Assembly: GCA_039820405.1 (NCBI GenBank)
Contig: JBCBQC010000001.1
Coordinates: forward strand, 248,001 to 312,000
Origin: CALLVY01 sp937899855
GTDB taxonomy: Bacteria > Bacteroidota > Bacteroidia > Chitinophagales > Saprospiraceae
Reading direction: 5' to 3'
DNA length: 64,000 nucleotides
Shown: positions 8,464 to 15,707 of the stretch, piece after piece
Layout: each line of letters opens with the position of its first letter
Position numbering within the stretch: the stretch's first letter is position 1
Notes under the pieces: model-generated
The model's database searches: none
What the model was told of the DNA's origin: nothing
What the model saw: the letters and a program-made list of their open reading frames with translations, nothing else
Translations under genes and position numbers: made by a program

Positions 8464-9093
8464 ATGCAGTACCGCCTGTTTTTTAGCCTCGGGGCCCTGG
8501 CGCTGATGATGTTCAGTGCCTGTGGTGACCCCTCGCCGGCCGCGGCCGATCAAGCCTTGCCCATTCTTGGCAACCGCGACATCGTCGATGGGGATACGGT
8601 GTACCACCAGATTCCCGATTTTAGCTTTATCGACCAGGACAGCAACGTGGTCAACAATGCTACCTTCGCCGACAAATTGTACATCGTCGACTTCTTTTTT
8701 ACCACCTGCCCGTCGATTTGCCCCACCGTCACCAAACAGATGCTGCGGCTCTACGAACGCTTCGAAGGGGAGGCGCGCGTCAAGTTGCTGGCCCACACCA
8801 TCGACATTCGCCACGACTCGGTCCCGGTACTCAAACGGTACGCCGAAAAAATCCACGTAAGTTCGGACAAGTGGCACTTCGTCACGGGCGACGAGGAGAA
8901 GATTTACGATATGGCGGATGATTATTTTATCGCGGCCCAAAAAGACCCCGATGCCCCCGGTGGCTTTGACCACAGTGGCCGCATCATTTTGGTGGATCAA
9001 AACCGATACGTTCGCTCCTTTTGTGAAGGAACCGACCCGGATGACGTGACGCGATTTATGGATGATGTTCAAAAACTACTAGATGAGCAATAG
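8464..9093 (+). CDS. SCO1/SenC family copper chaperone, lipoprotein
   Basis: A 209-residue thioredoxin-fold protein with a lipoprotein signal (MMFSAC, Cys about 20). The copper-binding CxxxC is in TTCPSICPT near residue 80, and the third ligand His is in GFDHSGRIILVD near residue 165, the full SCO1 set. SCO proteins deliver copper to, or reduce, the CuA site of cytochrome oxidase. The Cys-anchored form would sit on the periplasmic side of a membrane. It lies between a small lipoprotein and a cytochrome c with a downstream overlap of 11 bases, so the three are translated from one message. No oxidase subunits are in the window. Confidence 0.9.
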   Translation: MQYRLFFSLGALALMMFSACGDPSPAAADQALPILGNRDIVDGDTVYHQIPDFSFIDQDSNVVNNATFADKLYIVDFFFTTCPSICPTVTKQMLRLYERFEGEARVKLLAHTIDIRHDSVPVLKRYAEKIHVSSDKWHFVTGDEEKIYDMADDYFIAAQKDPDAPGGFDHSGRIILVDQNRYVRSFCEGTDPDDVTRFMDDVQKLLDEQ

Positions 9094-9508
9094 GCGTTGG
9101 GGATGGGGATTGTTGGGAATGGTGGCCCTAGGGGTGCTGTGGTCGGCTTGTAGCTACCAGCCCTTCCGACAGGGAGAAATTTTGTACGCCAACTTCTGTG
9201 CGACCTGTCACGGCGAGAATGGGGAAGGGTTTCGGGATTTGTACCCGCCCTTGGCCAACTCGGATTACTTTCGAGAAAATCAACTGGAAACGGCCTGTAT
9301 CATCCACTATGGTATGGATAAAGAAATCGTCGTCAATGGCAAGACTTACCAGCAGGCGATGTTGGCCGTCACCCAACTCAACGACGTCGAAATTTGCAAT
9401 GTCATCAATTTTTTGAGCTATTCGTGGCATTCGGGGATGAAGACGGTAACGATCGACGAGGTACGGGCGCAGTTGGAGTCCTGCTCGGATTGGGAGCTTT
9501 TGGATTAA
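9083..9508 (+). CDS. Monoheme cytochrome c lipoprotein
   Basis: A 141-residue protein with a lipoprotein signal (LWSAC, Cys about 23) and one heme-binding CATCH motif near residues 38-42. It continues GENGEGFRDLYPPLANSDYF and later YQQAMLAVTQLNDVEICNVINFL, where the Met is the probable sixth ligand. This is the class I cytochrome c layout seen in small electron carriers and as partners of oxidases. It overlaps the 3' end of the SCO1 gene by 11 bases. It is probably membrane-tethered in the periplasm, passing electrons to a terminal oxidase encoded elsewhere. Confidence 0.88.
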   Translation: MSNRRWGWGLLGMVALGVLWSACSYQPFRQGEILYANFCATCHGENGEGFRDLYPPLANSDYFRENQLETACIIHYGMDKEIVVNGKTYQQAMLAVTQLNDVEICNVINFLSYSWHSGMKTVTIDEVRAQLESCSDWELLD

Positions 9509-9518
9509 CCCTTAAACC

Positions 9519-10613
9519 ATTGTAAACGAAAGTCTTATCGAATCATTTTTCTCAACCCGCCGTTTTTCTGCGTGGCGCAGCCTGGTCCTCCTGGGGGTAC
9601 TCACGGGGCTATTGCTACCCTCCGCCCAGGCCAACGATAGCCTACGAATCGATATCCAACCCGTCGTGGACAGCTTTGCCATCTGCTTGGGCAACAGCGC
9701 CGTTTTTGCCGCTCGCACCTTCCCCGCTGACCTGCCCATCACCTGGATTCCCGACGATGGTAGTGTCTTCCCCCTCTCCGATACCACGGTCGAAATCACG
9801 CCGGAGACCTCGGGCTGGTACTACGCCCGAACGGAGCAGGAGTCCTGCGTTGCCCTCGATTCGATCTTCCTCAACGTGGTGCCCATCGAATTGAGCATCG
9901 ACTCCGTGCCCCCGCAGTGCGCCGGAGCAATCTTTGCCCTCAACGCCACAGCCAACGTGGACGGGGAGTATTTCTGGATGCCGGAAGGCCTCGAAGGGCC
10001 CAACGTGATCGCCGATCCGCAGGATACCACCCGCTACACCCTGAGCTTTACCAGCAGCTGTGGTACCGTCACGGAAGAAATCCTCCTCTTTGCCGACGAA
10101 AACCCCGCAGTCAGTATTTTTTGTTTCAATCCTGCCGACACCACGGTTTTGGTGGAGGGCTTTGAGACCAATTTGACGGTACTGCCCAACGATACTCCCG
10201 GAGCCCTGATCGAATGGAATACCGAAGAAACGAGCGCCCGCATCGTGGTGAAGCCCCAGGCCCCCAAAACCAACTACTCCGTTACCGTCAGCTATCCCAA
10301 TGGCTGTAGCCGTACGGCGGACAAGGGGTTGGAAGTTCGACCGGCCGATGTCAAGATGCCCAATGCCTTTACCCCCGATCGCTCGGATAACAATTTTTTT
10401 CGCCCCGTTTTTGATGGTCAGATGGAGGTTTTATCCTTTGAAGTTTTCAATCGCTGGGGAGCGCAGGTGTTCAATAATGAGAATCCCGAGGGGTGGGATG
10501 GCAACTACCAGAGCAAGCCCGCCGCCTCCGACGTTTACCTCTACCGAATCGAAGTGGAACGCAGTAACGGCGCGCGGCAAGTCCTGCAGGGAAATGTCAC
10601 ACTGATCCGCTAA
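9519..10613 (+). CDS. T9SS type B (gliding motility-associated C-terminal domain) secreted protein
   Basis: The open frame starts after a stop at 9513. Counting from the ATT at 9519, a signal peptide is encoded (RRFSAWRSLVLLGVLTGLLLPSAQA), so translation must begin before the TTG at 9612; no ATG, GTG or TTG is in frame there. The mature part has Ig-like strands (PITWIPDDGS, YFWMPEGLEG, ALIEWNTEET). It ends in a CHU_C/TIGR04131-type domain from about residue 275: MPNAFTPDRSDNNFFRP, EVFNRWGAQVF, GWDGNYQSKPAASDVYLYRIEV. Such domains direct export through T9SS. It follows the cytochrome gene by 10 bases, perhaps by chance. The function of the cargo is unknown. Confidence 0.8.
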   Translation: MVNESLIESFFSTRRFSAWRSLVLLGVLTGLLLPSAQANDSLRIDIQPVVDSFAICLGNSAVFAARTFPADLPITWIPDDGSVFPLSDTTVEITPETSGWYYARTEQESCVALDSIFLNVVPIELSIDSVPPQCAGAIFALNATANVDGEYFWMPEGLEGPNVIADPQDTTRYTLSFTSSCGTVTEEILLFADENPAVSIFCFNPADTTVLVEGFETNLTVLPNDTPGALIEWNTEETSARIVVKPQAPKTNYSVTVSYPNGCSRTADKGLEVRPADVKMPNAFTPDRSDNNFFRPVFDGQMEVLSFEVFNRWGAQVFNNENPEGWDGNYQSKPAASDVYLYRIEVERSNGARQVLQGNVTLIR

Positions 10614-10643
10614 AATTCGTGTCGGATACGGAGCAAACCTGGA

Positions 10644-10672
10644 TTTGTACATGCCGATGAATGCTAATTTTA
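10644..10672 (+). promoter_or_regulatory. Possible promoter of the BNR-repeat T9SS gene
   Basis: TTG (10644-10646), 18 bases, then TAATTTTA (10665-10672), one base off TAnnTTTG. It lies 54 bases before the ATG at 10726. Confidence 0.3.
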
Positions 10673-10725
10673 GTGGGAATTCCCTAGATTGCCAACCTGC
10701 CTTTCCATCACAATATTCATCTTTC

Positions 10726-13284
10726 ATGAAGTACGTCTACCCACTCTCACTAAGTATTTTGTTATTGGCTGGTCTCGCCTGGTGGAACCTCTCGCCCACC
10801 GAATCGACCAATCCGGTGGAGGAATTACACTCCGGTGCCTTTGAGTCTTTGAGCTTCCTGGGGGCCGCCCGTTCCTTCCCCAAGCCGGATCTTCCCGACG
10901 AGGGCTACTACCGCGCCTGGCAACAAATGCAACGCAATACGAGCCCGCTCCGGAGCGCCCAGCAAACCGGCCCCTGGGAATCCCTCGGCCCCCACAACCG
11001 GGCTGGCCGGATGATCTCCCTGGCCATCAACCCCCAAAATTCCCAGACCCTCTTCGCCGGCTCGGCCAGTGGTGGACTCTGGCGCTCCTATTCCCGCGGA
11101 TCGGGGATCGACGCCTGGGAACGCATCGAAACGGGTTTTCCCGCCCTGGGCATCAGCCAGGTCACCTTTGCCCCCGGCGACTCCACCGTCCTCTACATCG
11201 GCACCGGAGAAGTGTACAATGCCTTCGCCGCCGGTACCGGAGCCGCCTTCCGCAATACCCGCGGCAGCTACGGCGTCGGAATCCTCAAGTCGACCGACGG
11301 TGGGCAGACCTGGGCCTTTAGCCTCGACTGGACCGCTCGACAAACCGAAGGCATCTGGGACATCAAAGTCCACCCCACCAACGCCAACTTGGTCTGGGCG
11401 GCTACCACCGATGGCATCTACCGCAGTACGGATGCGGGCGCCAACTGGGAGCAAATACACGACGTACTACTCGGTACCAGCTTGCTCCTCCACCCCGACG
11501 ATCCCGATCGCCTGGTGGTGGCCCACGGTAATTTTGCTTCTCCCGGCTTTGGCATCTATACCACCGCCGACGGTGGGGATACCTGGACCAAAAAGGGCGA
11601 TCCCCTCCCCCAAATGCACCGTGGAAAAATTCAGCTGGCCCAGTCCCTTTCCGATCCGGAGATCATCTACGCCAGCGTGGGCAATGGCTTTGGCTTTAGT
11701 GACGGTGCGAGCTGGCTCTGCCGGTCGAACGATTTTGGCGATACTTGGGCGATTCAAAATACCACCGATTACTCCCGCTGGCAGGGCTGGTACTCGCACG
11801 ACGTAGCGGTACACCCCACCAATCCCGACGAAATTATGGCCATCGGAATCGATGTCTGGAAGTCGACCAATGCGGGGGTTAGTCTTTTGCAAAAAACCAA
11901 CGGGGGCATCGGGGATGCCAATCCCCCCATCGGCTCGACGGGTACCGATCCTTTCTTCGTTCACTCCGACTGTCACGTAGTCCTCTACGACCCTACCGAT
12001 CCCAACATTCTTTACATCGCCGACGATGGAGGTATTCACCGCTCGGAAGATGCGGGAGAAACCTTTCAAGCAGCCAATGGCCGTCTGCAAACGGTACAGT
12101 TTTACAATGGCTTTTCCAATTCGGCGCAGGACCCCAGCATCGCCATCGGCGGTCTACAAGACAATGGTACCAACCTACAGTTGGACGACAAGCGGTGGAC
12201 TTACATCCTCGGCGGAGACGGCAGTTGGTCCGCCATCAATCCAGAAGATGACAATATGGTCTTCGCTTCCTCCCAGTTTTTGAACATTGCTCGGTCCTTC
12301 GACGGCGGCGTCTTTTTTGGTAATGTCCGCCCCCCCACCATCAATAATGAAATCACCTCCTTCATCGCTCCCTTTGTGATCAGCCCACTGGACAACGACA
12401 ACGTCCTCATCTACGCGGGCCGTAGCCGGGTATACCGCTCGCGCGACAGTGGCGACTCCTGGGAAGTGACCAACGCGGAGCAACCCTTGGATGGAAACCC
12501 CGTATTGGCGATGTCGCTGAGTCCTATCGATAACCTCACCCTGTACGTGGCGACCGCCCCGCAAACCAACAATCGTTCTAATGTATTCGCCACCAATGAT
12601 GGAGGAGTTACCTGGGCGAACATCACCCGGGACCTGCCCAATGCCTATCCGATGGATCTCGCTACCGATCCCAGCGATGTAGAACGCGCTTACATTACCT
12701 ACTCCGGCTTTGGCAACCCCCACGTCCTCCGGACCGATGATTTTGGAGATACTTGGACCGATGTCTCCACCGGCCTGCCCGACGTCCCCACCAATGCGGT
12801 CATCGTCGATCCCCTCTTCCCCAACAACGTTTACGTCGGCAACGACCTGGGCGTCTTTGTCTCTACCGATTTTGGGGATACCTGGTCGACTTATATGGAA
12901 GGACTGCCCGCCGCCATCATGGTCTTTGACCTGACGATTTCGCCAGCCAACCGCAAGTTGCGCATCGCCAGCCACGGCAACGGGGTCTACGAACGTGACT
13001 TGGTGGAGGAACCCATCACGTCTACCGAAGAACCGGAAATCGCGGCTTTGGATCTCCAAGTCTGGCCCAACCCCACCAGTGAAATGCTGCAATTGGCCTT
13101 ACCAGCAGCGGTCGATACGGAAGACCTGCGCGTAGAGATCATCGATGGGCTCGGACGGATTCATTACCAGAATACGGGCGAACGCAACCTGCAAGTTGCC
13201 GTGAGTGATTGGACGGCAGGAACCTATTACTGCCGGGTGCAGGTGGGTGAGCAGGTACTGCTCCGTCCGGTGGTGATCCAGTAG
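10726..13284 (+). CDS. Secreted BNR/sortilin-like repeat protein with T9SS type A signal
   Basis: An 852-residue protein. The N-terminus MKYVYPLSLSILLLAGLAWW is a signal peptide, so the ATG at 10726 is preferred over upstream codons. Repeated Asp-box (BNR) motifs run through the body: STDGGQTW, STDAGANW, TADGGDTW, SNDFGDTW, SEDAGETF, SRDSGDSW, TNDGGVTW, TDDFGDTW, STDFGDTW. Together they predict one or two multi-bladed beta-propellers of the VPS10/sortilin or glycoside hydrolase 74 type. The last 80 residues, from about LDLQVWPNPTSEMLQL to YCRVQVGEQVLLRPVVIQ, are a T9SS type A sorting domain, cleaved on export. No catalytic residues can be assigned; binding or glycan hydrolysis are both possible. 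Confidence 0.88.
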   Translation: MKYVYPLSLSILLLAGLAWWNLSPTESTNPVEELHSGAFESLSFLGAARSFPKPDLPDEGYYRAWQQMQRNTSPLRSAQQTGPWESLGPHNRAGRMISLAINPQNSQTLFAGSASGGLWRSYSRGSGIDAWERIETGFPALGISQVTFAPGDSTVLYIGTGEVYNAFAAGTGAAFRNTRGSYGVGILKSTDGGQTWAFSLDWTARQTEGIWDIKVHPTNANLVWAATTDGIYRSTDAGANWEQIHDVLLGTSLLLHPDDPDRLVVAHGNFASPGFGIYTTADGGDTWTKKGDPLPQMHRGKIQLAQSLSDPEIIYASVGNGFGFSDGASWLCRSNDFGDTWAIQNTTDYSRWQGWYSHDVAVHPTNPDEIMAIGIDVWKSTNAGVSLLQKTNGGIGDANPPIGSTGTDPFFVHSDCHVVLYDPTDPNILYIADDGGIHRSEDAGETFQAANGRLQTVQFYNGFSNSAQDPSIAIGGLQDNGTNLQLDDKRWTYILGGDGSWSAINPEDDNMVFASSQFLNIARSFDGGVFFGNVRPPTINNEITSFIAPFVISPLDNDNVLIYAGRSRVYRSRDSGDSWEVTNAEQPLDGNPVLAMSLSPIDNLTLYVATAPQTNNRSNVFATNDGGVTWANITRDLPNAYPMDLATDPSDVERAYITYSGFGNPHVLRTDDFGDTWTDVSTGLPDVPTNAVIVDPLFPNNVYVGNDLGVFVSTDFGDTWSTYMEGLPAAIMVFDLTISPANRKLRIASHGNGVYERDLVEEPITSTEEPEIAALDLQVWPNPTSEMLQLALPAAVDTEDLRVEIIDGLGRIHYQNTGERNLQVAVSDWTAGTYYCRVQVGEQVLLRPVVIQ

Positions 13285-13303
13285 GGCGGTCGTAAATCGG
13301 TGT

Positions 13304-14164
13304 TCAGGAATCGTTGCCACCGACCATCAGATTGATGATGTCTTCGGTGCGGCGCTGGGGAAGTTCGACCTTGGCTTTGGGGGGCTTGGCCTTGACGACG
13401 AGGCGGGGATTGACGGAGATAAAATCGGAAGCGCGGTATTCGTGGATGGACCAACGACCAAAGTTGTACTCCAACGCCGTGAGGCTTTCGACCCAGTCGC
13501 CGGCATTCATGTACGTCACCCTGCCTTCGGGTCGTTCTACCGTTTTGATGCCCGCTTGGTGGATGTGGCCGCAGATGACGTAGTCATATCCATTTTTTAG
13601 CGCCAAGCCAATGGCGACCTCTTCAAACTCCCGGATGTACTGGACCGCGCGTTGGACGTTGTTTTTTACCTTTGCCGCCATCGACATGCGGGGCTGTCCC
13701 AAGCGGCGGCGCAACTGGTTGATGAGTCGATTGAGGCGGATCAAGCACTGGTAGCCCCGCGTTCCGAATTGGGCCAGCCAAGGAGAAATTTTCGTAGAAG
13801 CATCAAAAACATCGCCGTGAAAAATCCAGTAGGATTTTCCATTGAGCCGCAGCAGGAGTTTGTTGCGGAGCTTGATGTTGTGGGTCGAAAAATTGGAAAA
13901 GCGGCGGAGGGCATCCTCATGATTGCCGATGACGTAGTACACCTTGGTGCCCCGGGTGGCCATGCGCAGGACTTCGTTGATGACTTCCAGGTGTTCGGCG
14001 GAGAAGTGCTTGCGCTTAAACTGGCTGGCGTCGATGAAATCGCCGTTGATGATGAGGGTCCGAGGTTGGATGCTGCGGAGGTACTGGGTCAATTCCTTGG
14101 CGTGACAACCGTAAGTCCCCAGATGGACATCCGAGATGATGGCGATTTCCAGTGCTCTTTTCAT
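13304..14164 (-). CDS. Metallophosphatase, UDP-2,3-diacylglucosamine pyrophosphatase-like
   Basis: A 286-residue calcineurin-like phosphoesterase. All metal-binding motifs are present in order: SDVHLG (about 11-16), NGDFID (about 41), GNHEDALRRF (about 78), FHGDVFD (about 115) and GHIHQAG (about 197), then NAGDWVESLTALEYN. This set is typical of the LpxH-like group found in Bacteroidota. LpxH cleaves UDP-diacylglucosamine in lipid A synthesis; paralogues have other substrates, so the exact reaction is uncertain. The C-terminal 40 residues are basic and not part of the domain. It is convergent with the BNR-repeat gene, 19 bases apart. Confidence 0.82.
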   Translation of the reverse strand: MKRALEIAIISDVHLGTYGCHAKELTQYLRSIQPRTLIINGDFIDASQFKRKHFSAEHLEVINEVLRMATRGTKVYYVIGNHEDALRRFSNFSTHNIKLRNKLLLRLNGKSYWIFHGDVFDASTKISPWLAQFGTRGYQCLIRLNRLINQLRRRLGQPRMSMAAKVKNNVQRAVQYIREFEEVAIGLALKNGYDYVICGHIHQAGIKTVERPEGRVTYMNAGDWVESLTALEYNFGRWSIHEYRASDFISVNPRLVVKAKPPKAKVELPQRRTEDIINLMVGGNDS

Positions 14165-14326
14165 AATCGGTATGGGTCTACGTGTGGTGGGTAATTGGTG
14201 ATGGTCACAAATTGCACCTTTCCTGTTAAGCGACGGTTAAATACTTATTAGAGCTTGATTAAATCTTGGGCCTGTCTCCTCATTCTTTGCCAAAGCCCGA
14301 TCCCGGTATGGCCACCAATGGATCGT

Positions 14327-14363
14327 AAAAAATAGTGGCTGTACGGAGGGCGCCGTACAGCCA
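14327..14363 (-). terminator. Intrinsic terminator (minus strand)
   Basis: TGGCTGTACGG pairs perfectly with CCGTACAGCCA (14336-14346 with 14353-14363) around a 6-base loop. On the minus strand it is followed by ACTATTTTTT. Confidence 0.65.
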
Positions 14364-14567
14364 GAGAGAGGTGAGTCCAGAGAATGAAAAGAAGGGAATT
14401 ATGAAATAACTTCTTGGTTCGAATAAGCGGTAGAGAAAGAATAGGAGCCACTCCTTTTAAGCAGCTCCCCAATCCTCAAACTTATGCAAGTGCTAAGCCT
14501 GATCCCCGGAGGAACCGGGCTTAACCCCCTTTTCTCATTCTGCATCCACAATATTTCGTTAACTATT
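14327..14567 (-). ncRNA. Candidate structured small RNA (about 240 nt)
   Basis: On the minus strand a Bacteroidota -7 element is followed by about 240 bases that contain an 8-bp stem (TAAGCCCG with CAGGCTTA, 14495-14523) and a 10-bp stem with wobble pairs (GGAGCTGCTT with GAGTGGCTCC, 14444-14468). It ends in an 11-bp perfect hairpin plus a T tract. No open frame fits. I do not recognise it as tmRNA, RNase P or SRP RNA, and a 6S-like RNA cannot be excluded. It could also be a long leader of the LpxH-like gene with an attenuator. Inference only. Confidence 0.35.
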
Positions 14568-14573
14568 GCCTCA

Positions 14574-14601
14574 CAAAGATAGTAGCGGCACCACGCCCAA
14601 A
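14574..14601 (-). promoter_or_regulatory. Promoter of the candidate RNA
   Basis: Read on the minus strand, TTTG (14601-14598), 16 bases, then TATCTTTG (14581-14574). The spacer is a little short, but the -7 element is a perfect TAnnTTTG. Confidence 0.45.
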
Positions 14602-14607
14602 CCATTT

Positions 14608-14634
14608 TTGCGGTTTACCAAACCTTTAACTTTG
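14608..14634 (+). promoter_or_regulatory. Divergent promoter-like element, plus strand
   Basis: TTG (14608-14610), 16 bases, then TAACTTTG (14627-14634). No gene follows on this strand before the convergent gene at 14803, so its product, if any, is non-coding or antisense. Confidence 0.35.
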
Positions 14635-14802
14635 TATAAAACCAATATTAAGCACCGGAGCGTCAGCAGTGCAAAGACAGCAGTAGCCGACCAGTCAAGC
14701 AACTGATTGACAATGAATTAGACCGTAAAAATGAATGGTAATACCAAAGCATACTCCGCCGCGGAGCGCTGCGAAGGGGAAGGTTTTTAAAACGGGGCCA
14801 AA

Positions 14803-15681
14803 CTAAACCGGAAAAAATTCGTAGCGGTAGCGAAAGACCTGGATGCCCTGTGGGGTGCGCGTCTCGCGCTCGGCTAGCAGGCCCGTTTCATCGTAAGACA
14901 GTGCCGTTTCCTGGAGCATCGCCCCGCCCGGATAAGTCCGCTGACTGCTGATCACCCGATCCTGATCGTCAAACTCCCACCGATCCACAATTGCCCAGCC
15001 TTGGTGATGGTCCTCGGCTTGGTGCTCTACGGTATTGCCCCGTTCGTCGTAGGCAAATAGATCAAGACGCAAAATATCTCCCGCCTCGTCTTCAATAGTT
15101 CGCTTGCGCACCAAGCCCTTCTCGTCGCGCTCGTAAGCCACGATCTCGACCAGCGCATCCTCCTCCTCTCCCTGCTGGACGGTACGCCGCTTGAGCAACA
15201 TCCCGTGATCGTCAAACGCTTGCTCCCGCCGGACCTCCTCTTGCTCCTCCTCTACCGCAATCCGCTCCTCCAGCACCCGCCCTTCCGAATCGTAGCGGCG
15301 GTACTCCACCCCTTCCACCGTTCCTTCCTCGTCGACGATGGTAATCGTTTCTCCCCGCTCGGCCTCATCGTAGGCATAACGGTGCTGCGATTCCGACCCG
15401 TCGCGGTAAACCACGCGCTTGAGGGCGATCTTACCCGCAGCGGTGTATTCAAAAAGCATCTCCTGATCGGGCTGTTCGGCATCCGAAGCGTACTCGCGAA
15501 TGGCCGCCAGGCGGTTGTCCGCATCAAAGGTTCGCTCCAGGCGCGATTCCAAATCGCCGTTGGGGTAGTACTGTTCTTCGAGAAGGACGTTTTCGCGTTC
15601 GTCGCGTTCTTCCAATCGTTGTAGGGTCTCCTCCCGATCGGGTAGTTGCAGGTAAGTCGAAATCTGCTTGATCTTTTTCAT
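14803..15681 (-). CDS. Acidic YD-repeat-like protein of unknown function
   Basis: A 292-residue protein with no signal peptide or membrane segment. It is built of short repeating units such as RTFDADNRLAAIREY, FEYTAAGKIALKRVVY, YAYDEAERGETITI, RRYDSEGRVLEERI, FDDHGMLLKRRTV, FAYDERGNTVEHQ, FDDQDRVISSQRTY and SYDETGLLAERETR, each about 22-25 residues. This resembles the YD/RHS or toxin-antitoxin WG-type beta repeats, without a toxin core. It is strongly acidic, with runs of Glu near residues 140-155. A cytoplasmic beta-structured scaffold is likely. The ATG at 15681 is preferred over a GTG two codons upstream. Its neighbours give no clue. Confidence 0.6.
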   Translation of the reverse strand: MKKIKQISTYLQLPDREETLQRLEERDERENVLLEEQYYPNGDLESRLERTFDADNRLAAIREYASDAEQPDQEMLFEYTAAGKIALKRVVYRDGSESQHRYAYDEAERGETITIVDEEGTVEGVEYRRYDSEGRVLEERIAVEEEQEEVRREQAFDDHGMLLKRRTVQQGEEEDALVEIVAYERDEKGLVRKRTIEDEAGDILRLDLFAYDERGNTVEHQAEDHHQGWAIVDRWEFDDQDRVISSQRTYPGGAMLQETALSYDETGLLAERETRTPQGIQVFRYRYEFFPV

Positions 15682-15707
15682 AGGCACGATAAAGACGGTG
15701 GCGTGGG

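Larger units (their letters stand above)
14165..14802. other. 640-base intergenic region with divergent promoters and a candidate RNA
   Basis: No open frame here resembles a protein. Two divergent TAnnTTTG elements sit near 14574-14581 (minus) and 14627-14634 (plus). An 11-bp perfect hairpin followed on the minus strand by six T lies at 14327-14363. Two more hairpins lie between. The part from 14640 to 14802 shows only short repeats of GCGGAGCGCTGCG-type sequence and no gene. Confidence 0.5.

Noticed and set aside
14410..14430. GGTTCGAAT sequence resembling a tRNA T-loop
   Set aside because: No cloverleaf can be built around it on either strand. The match is explained by a short palindromic tract.
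14248..14605. Two small minus-strand ORFs (74 and 68 residues)
   Set aside because: They overlap the candidate RNA hairpins in different frames, and neither has a plausible start or family.
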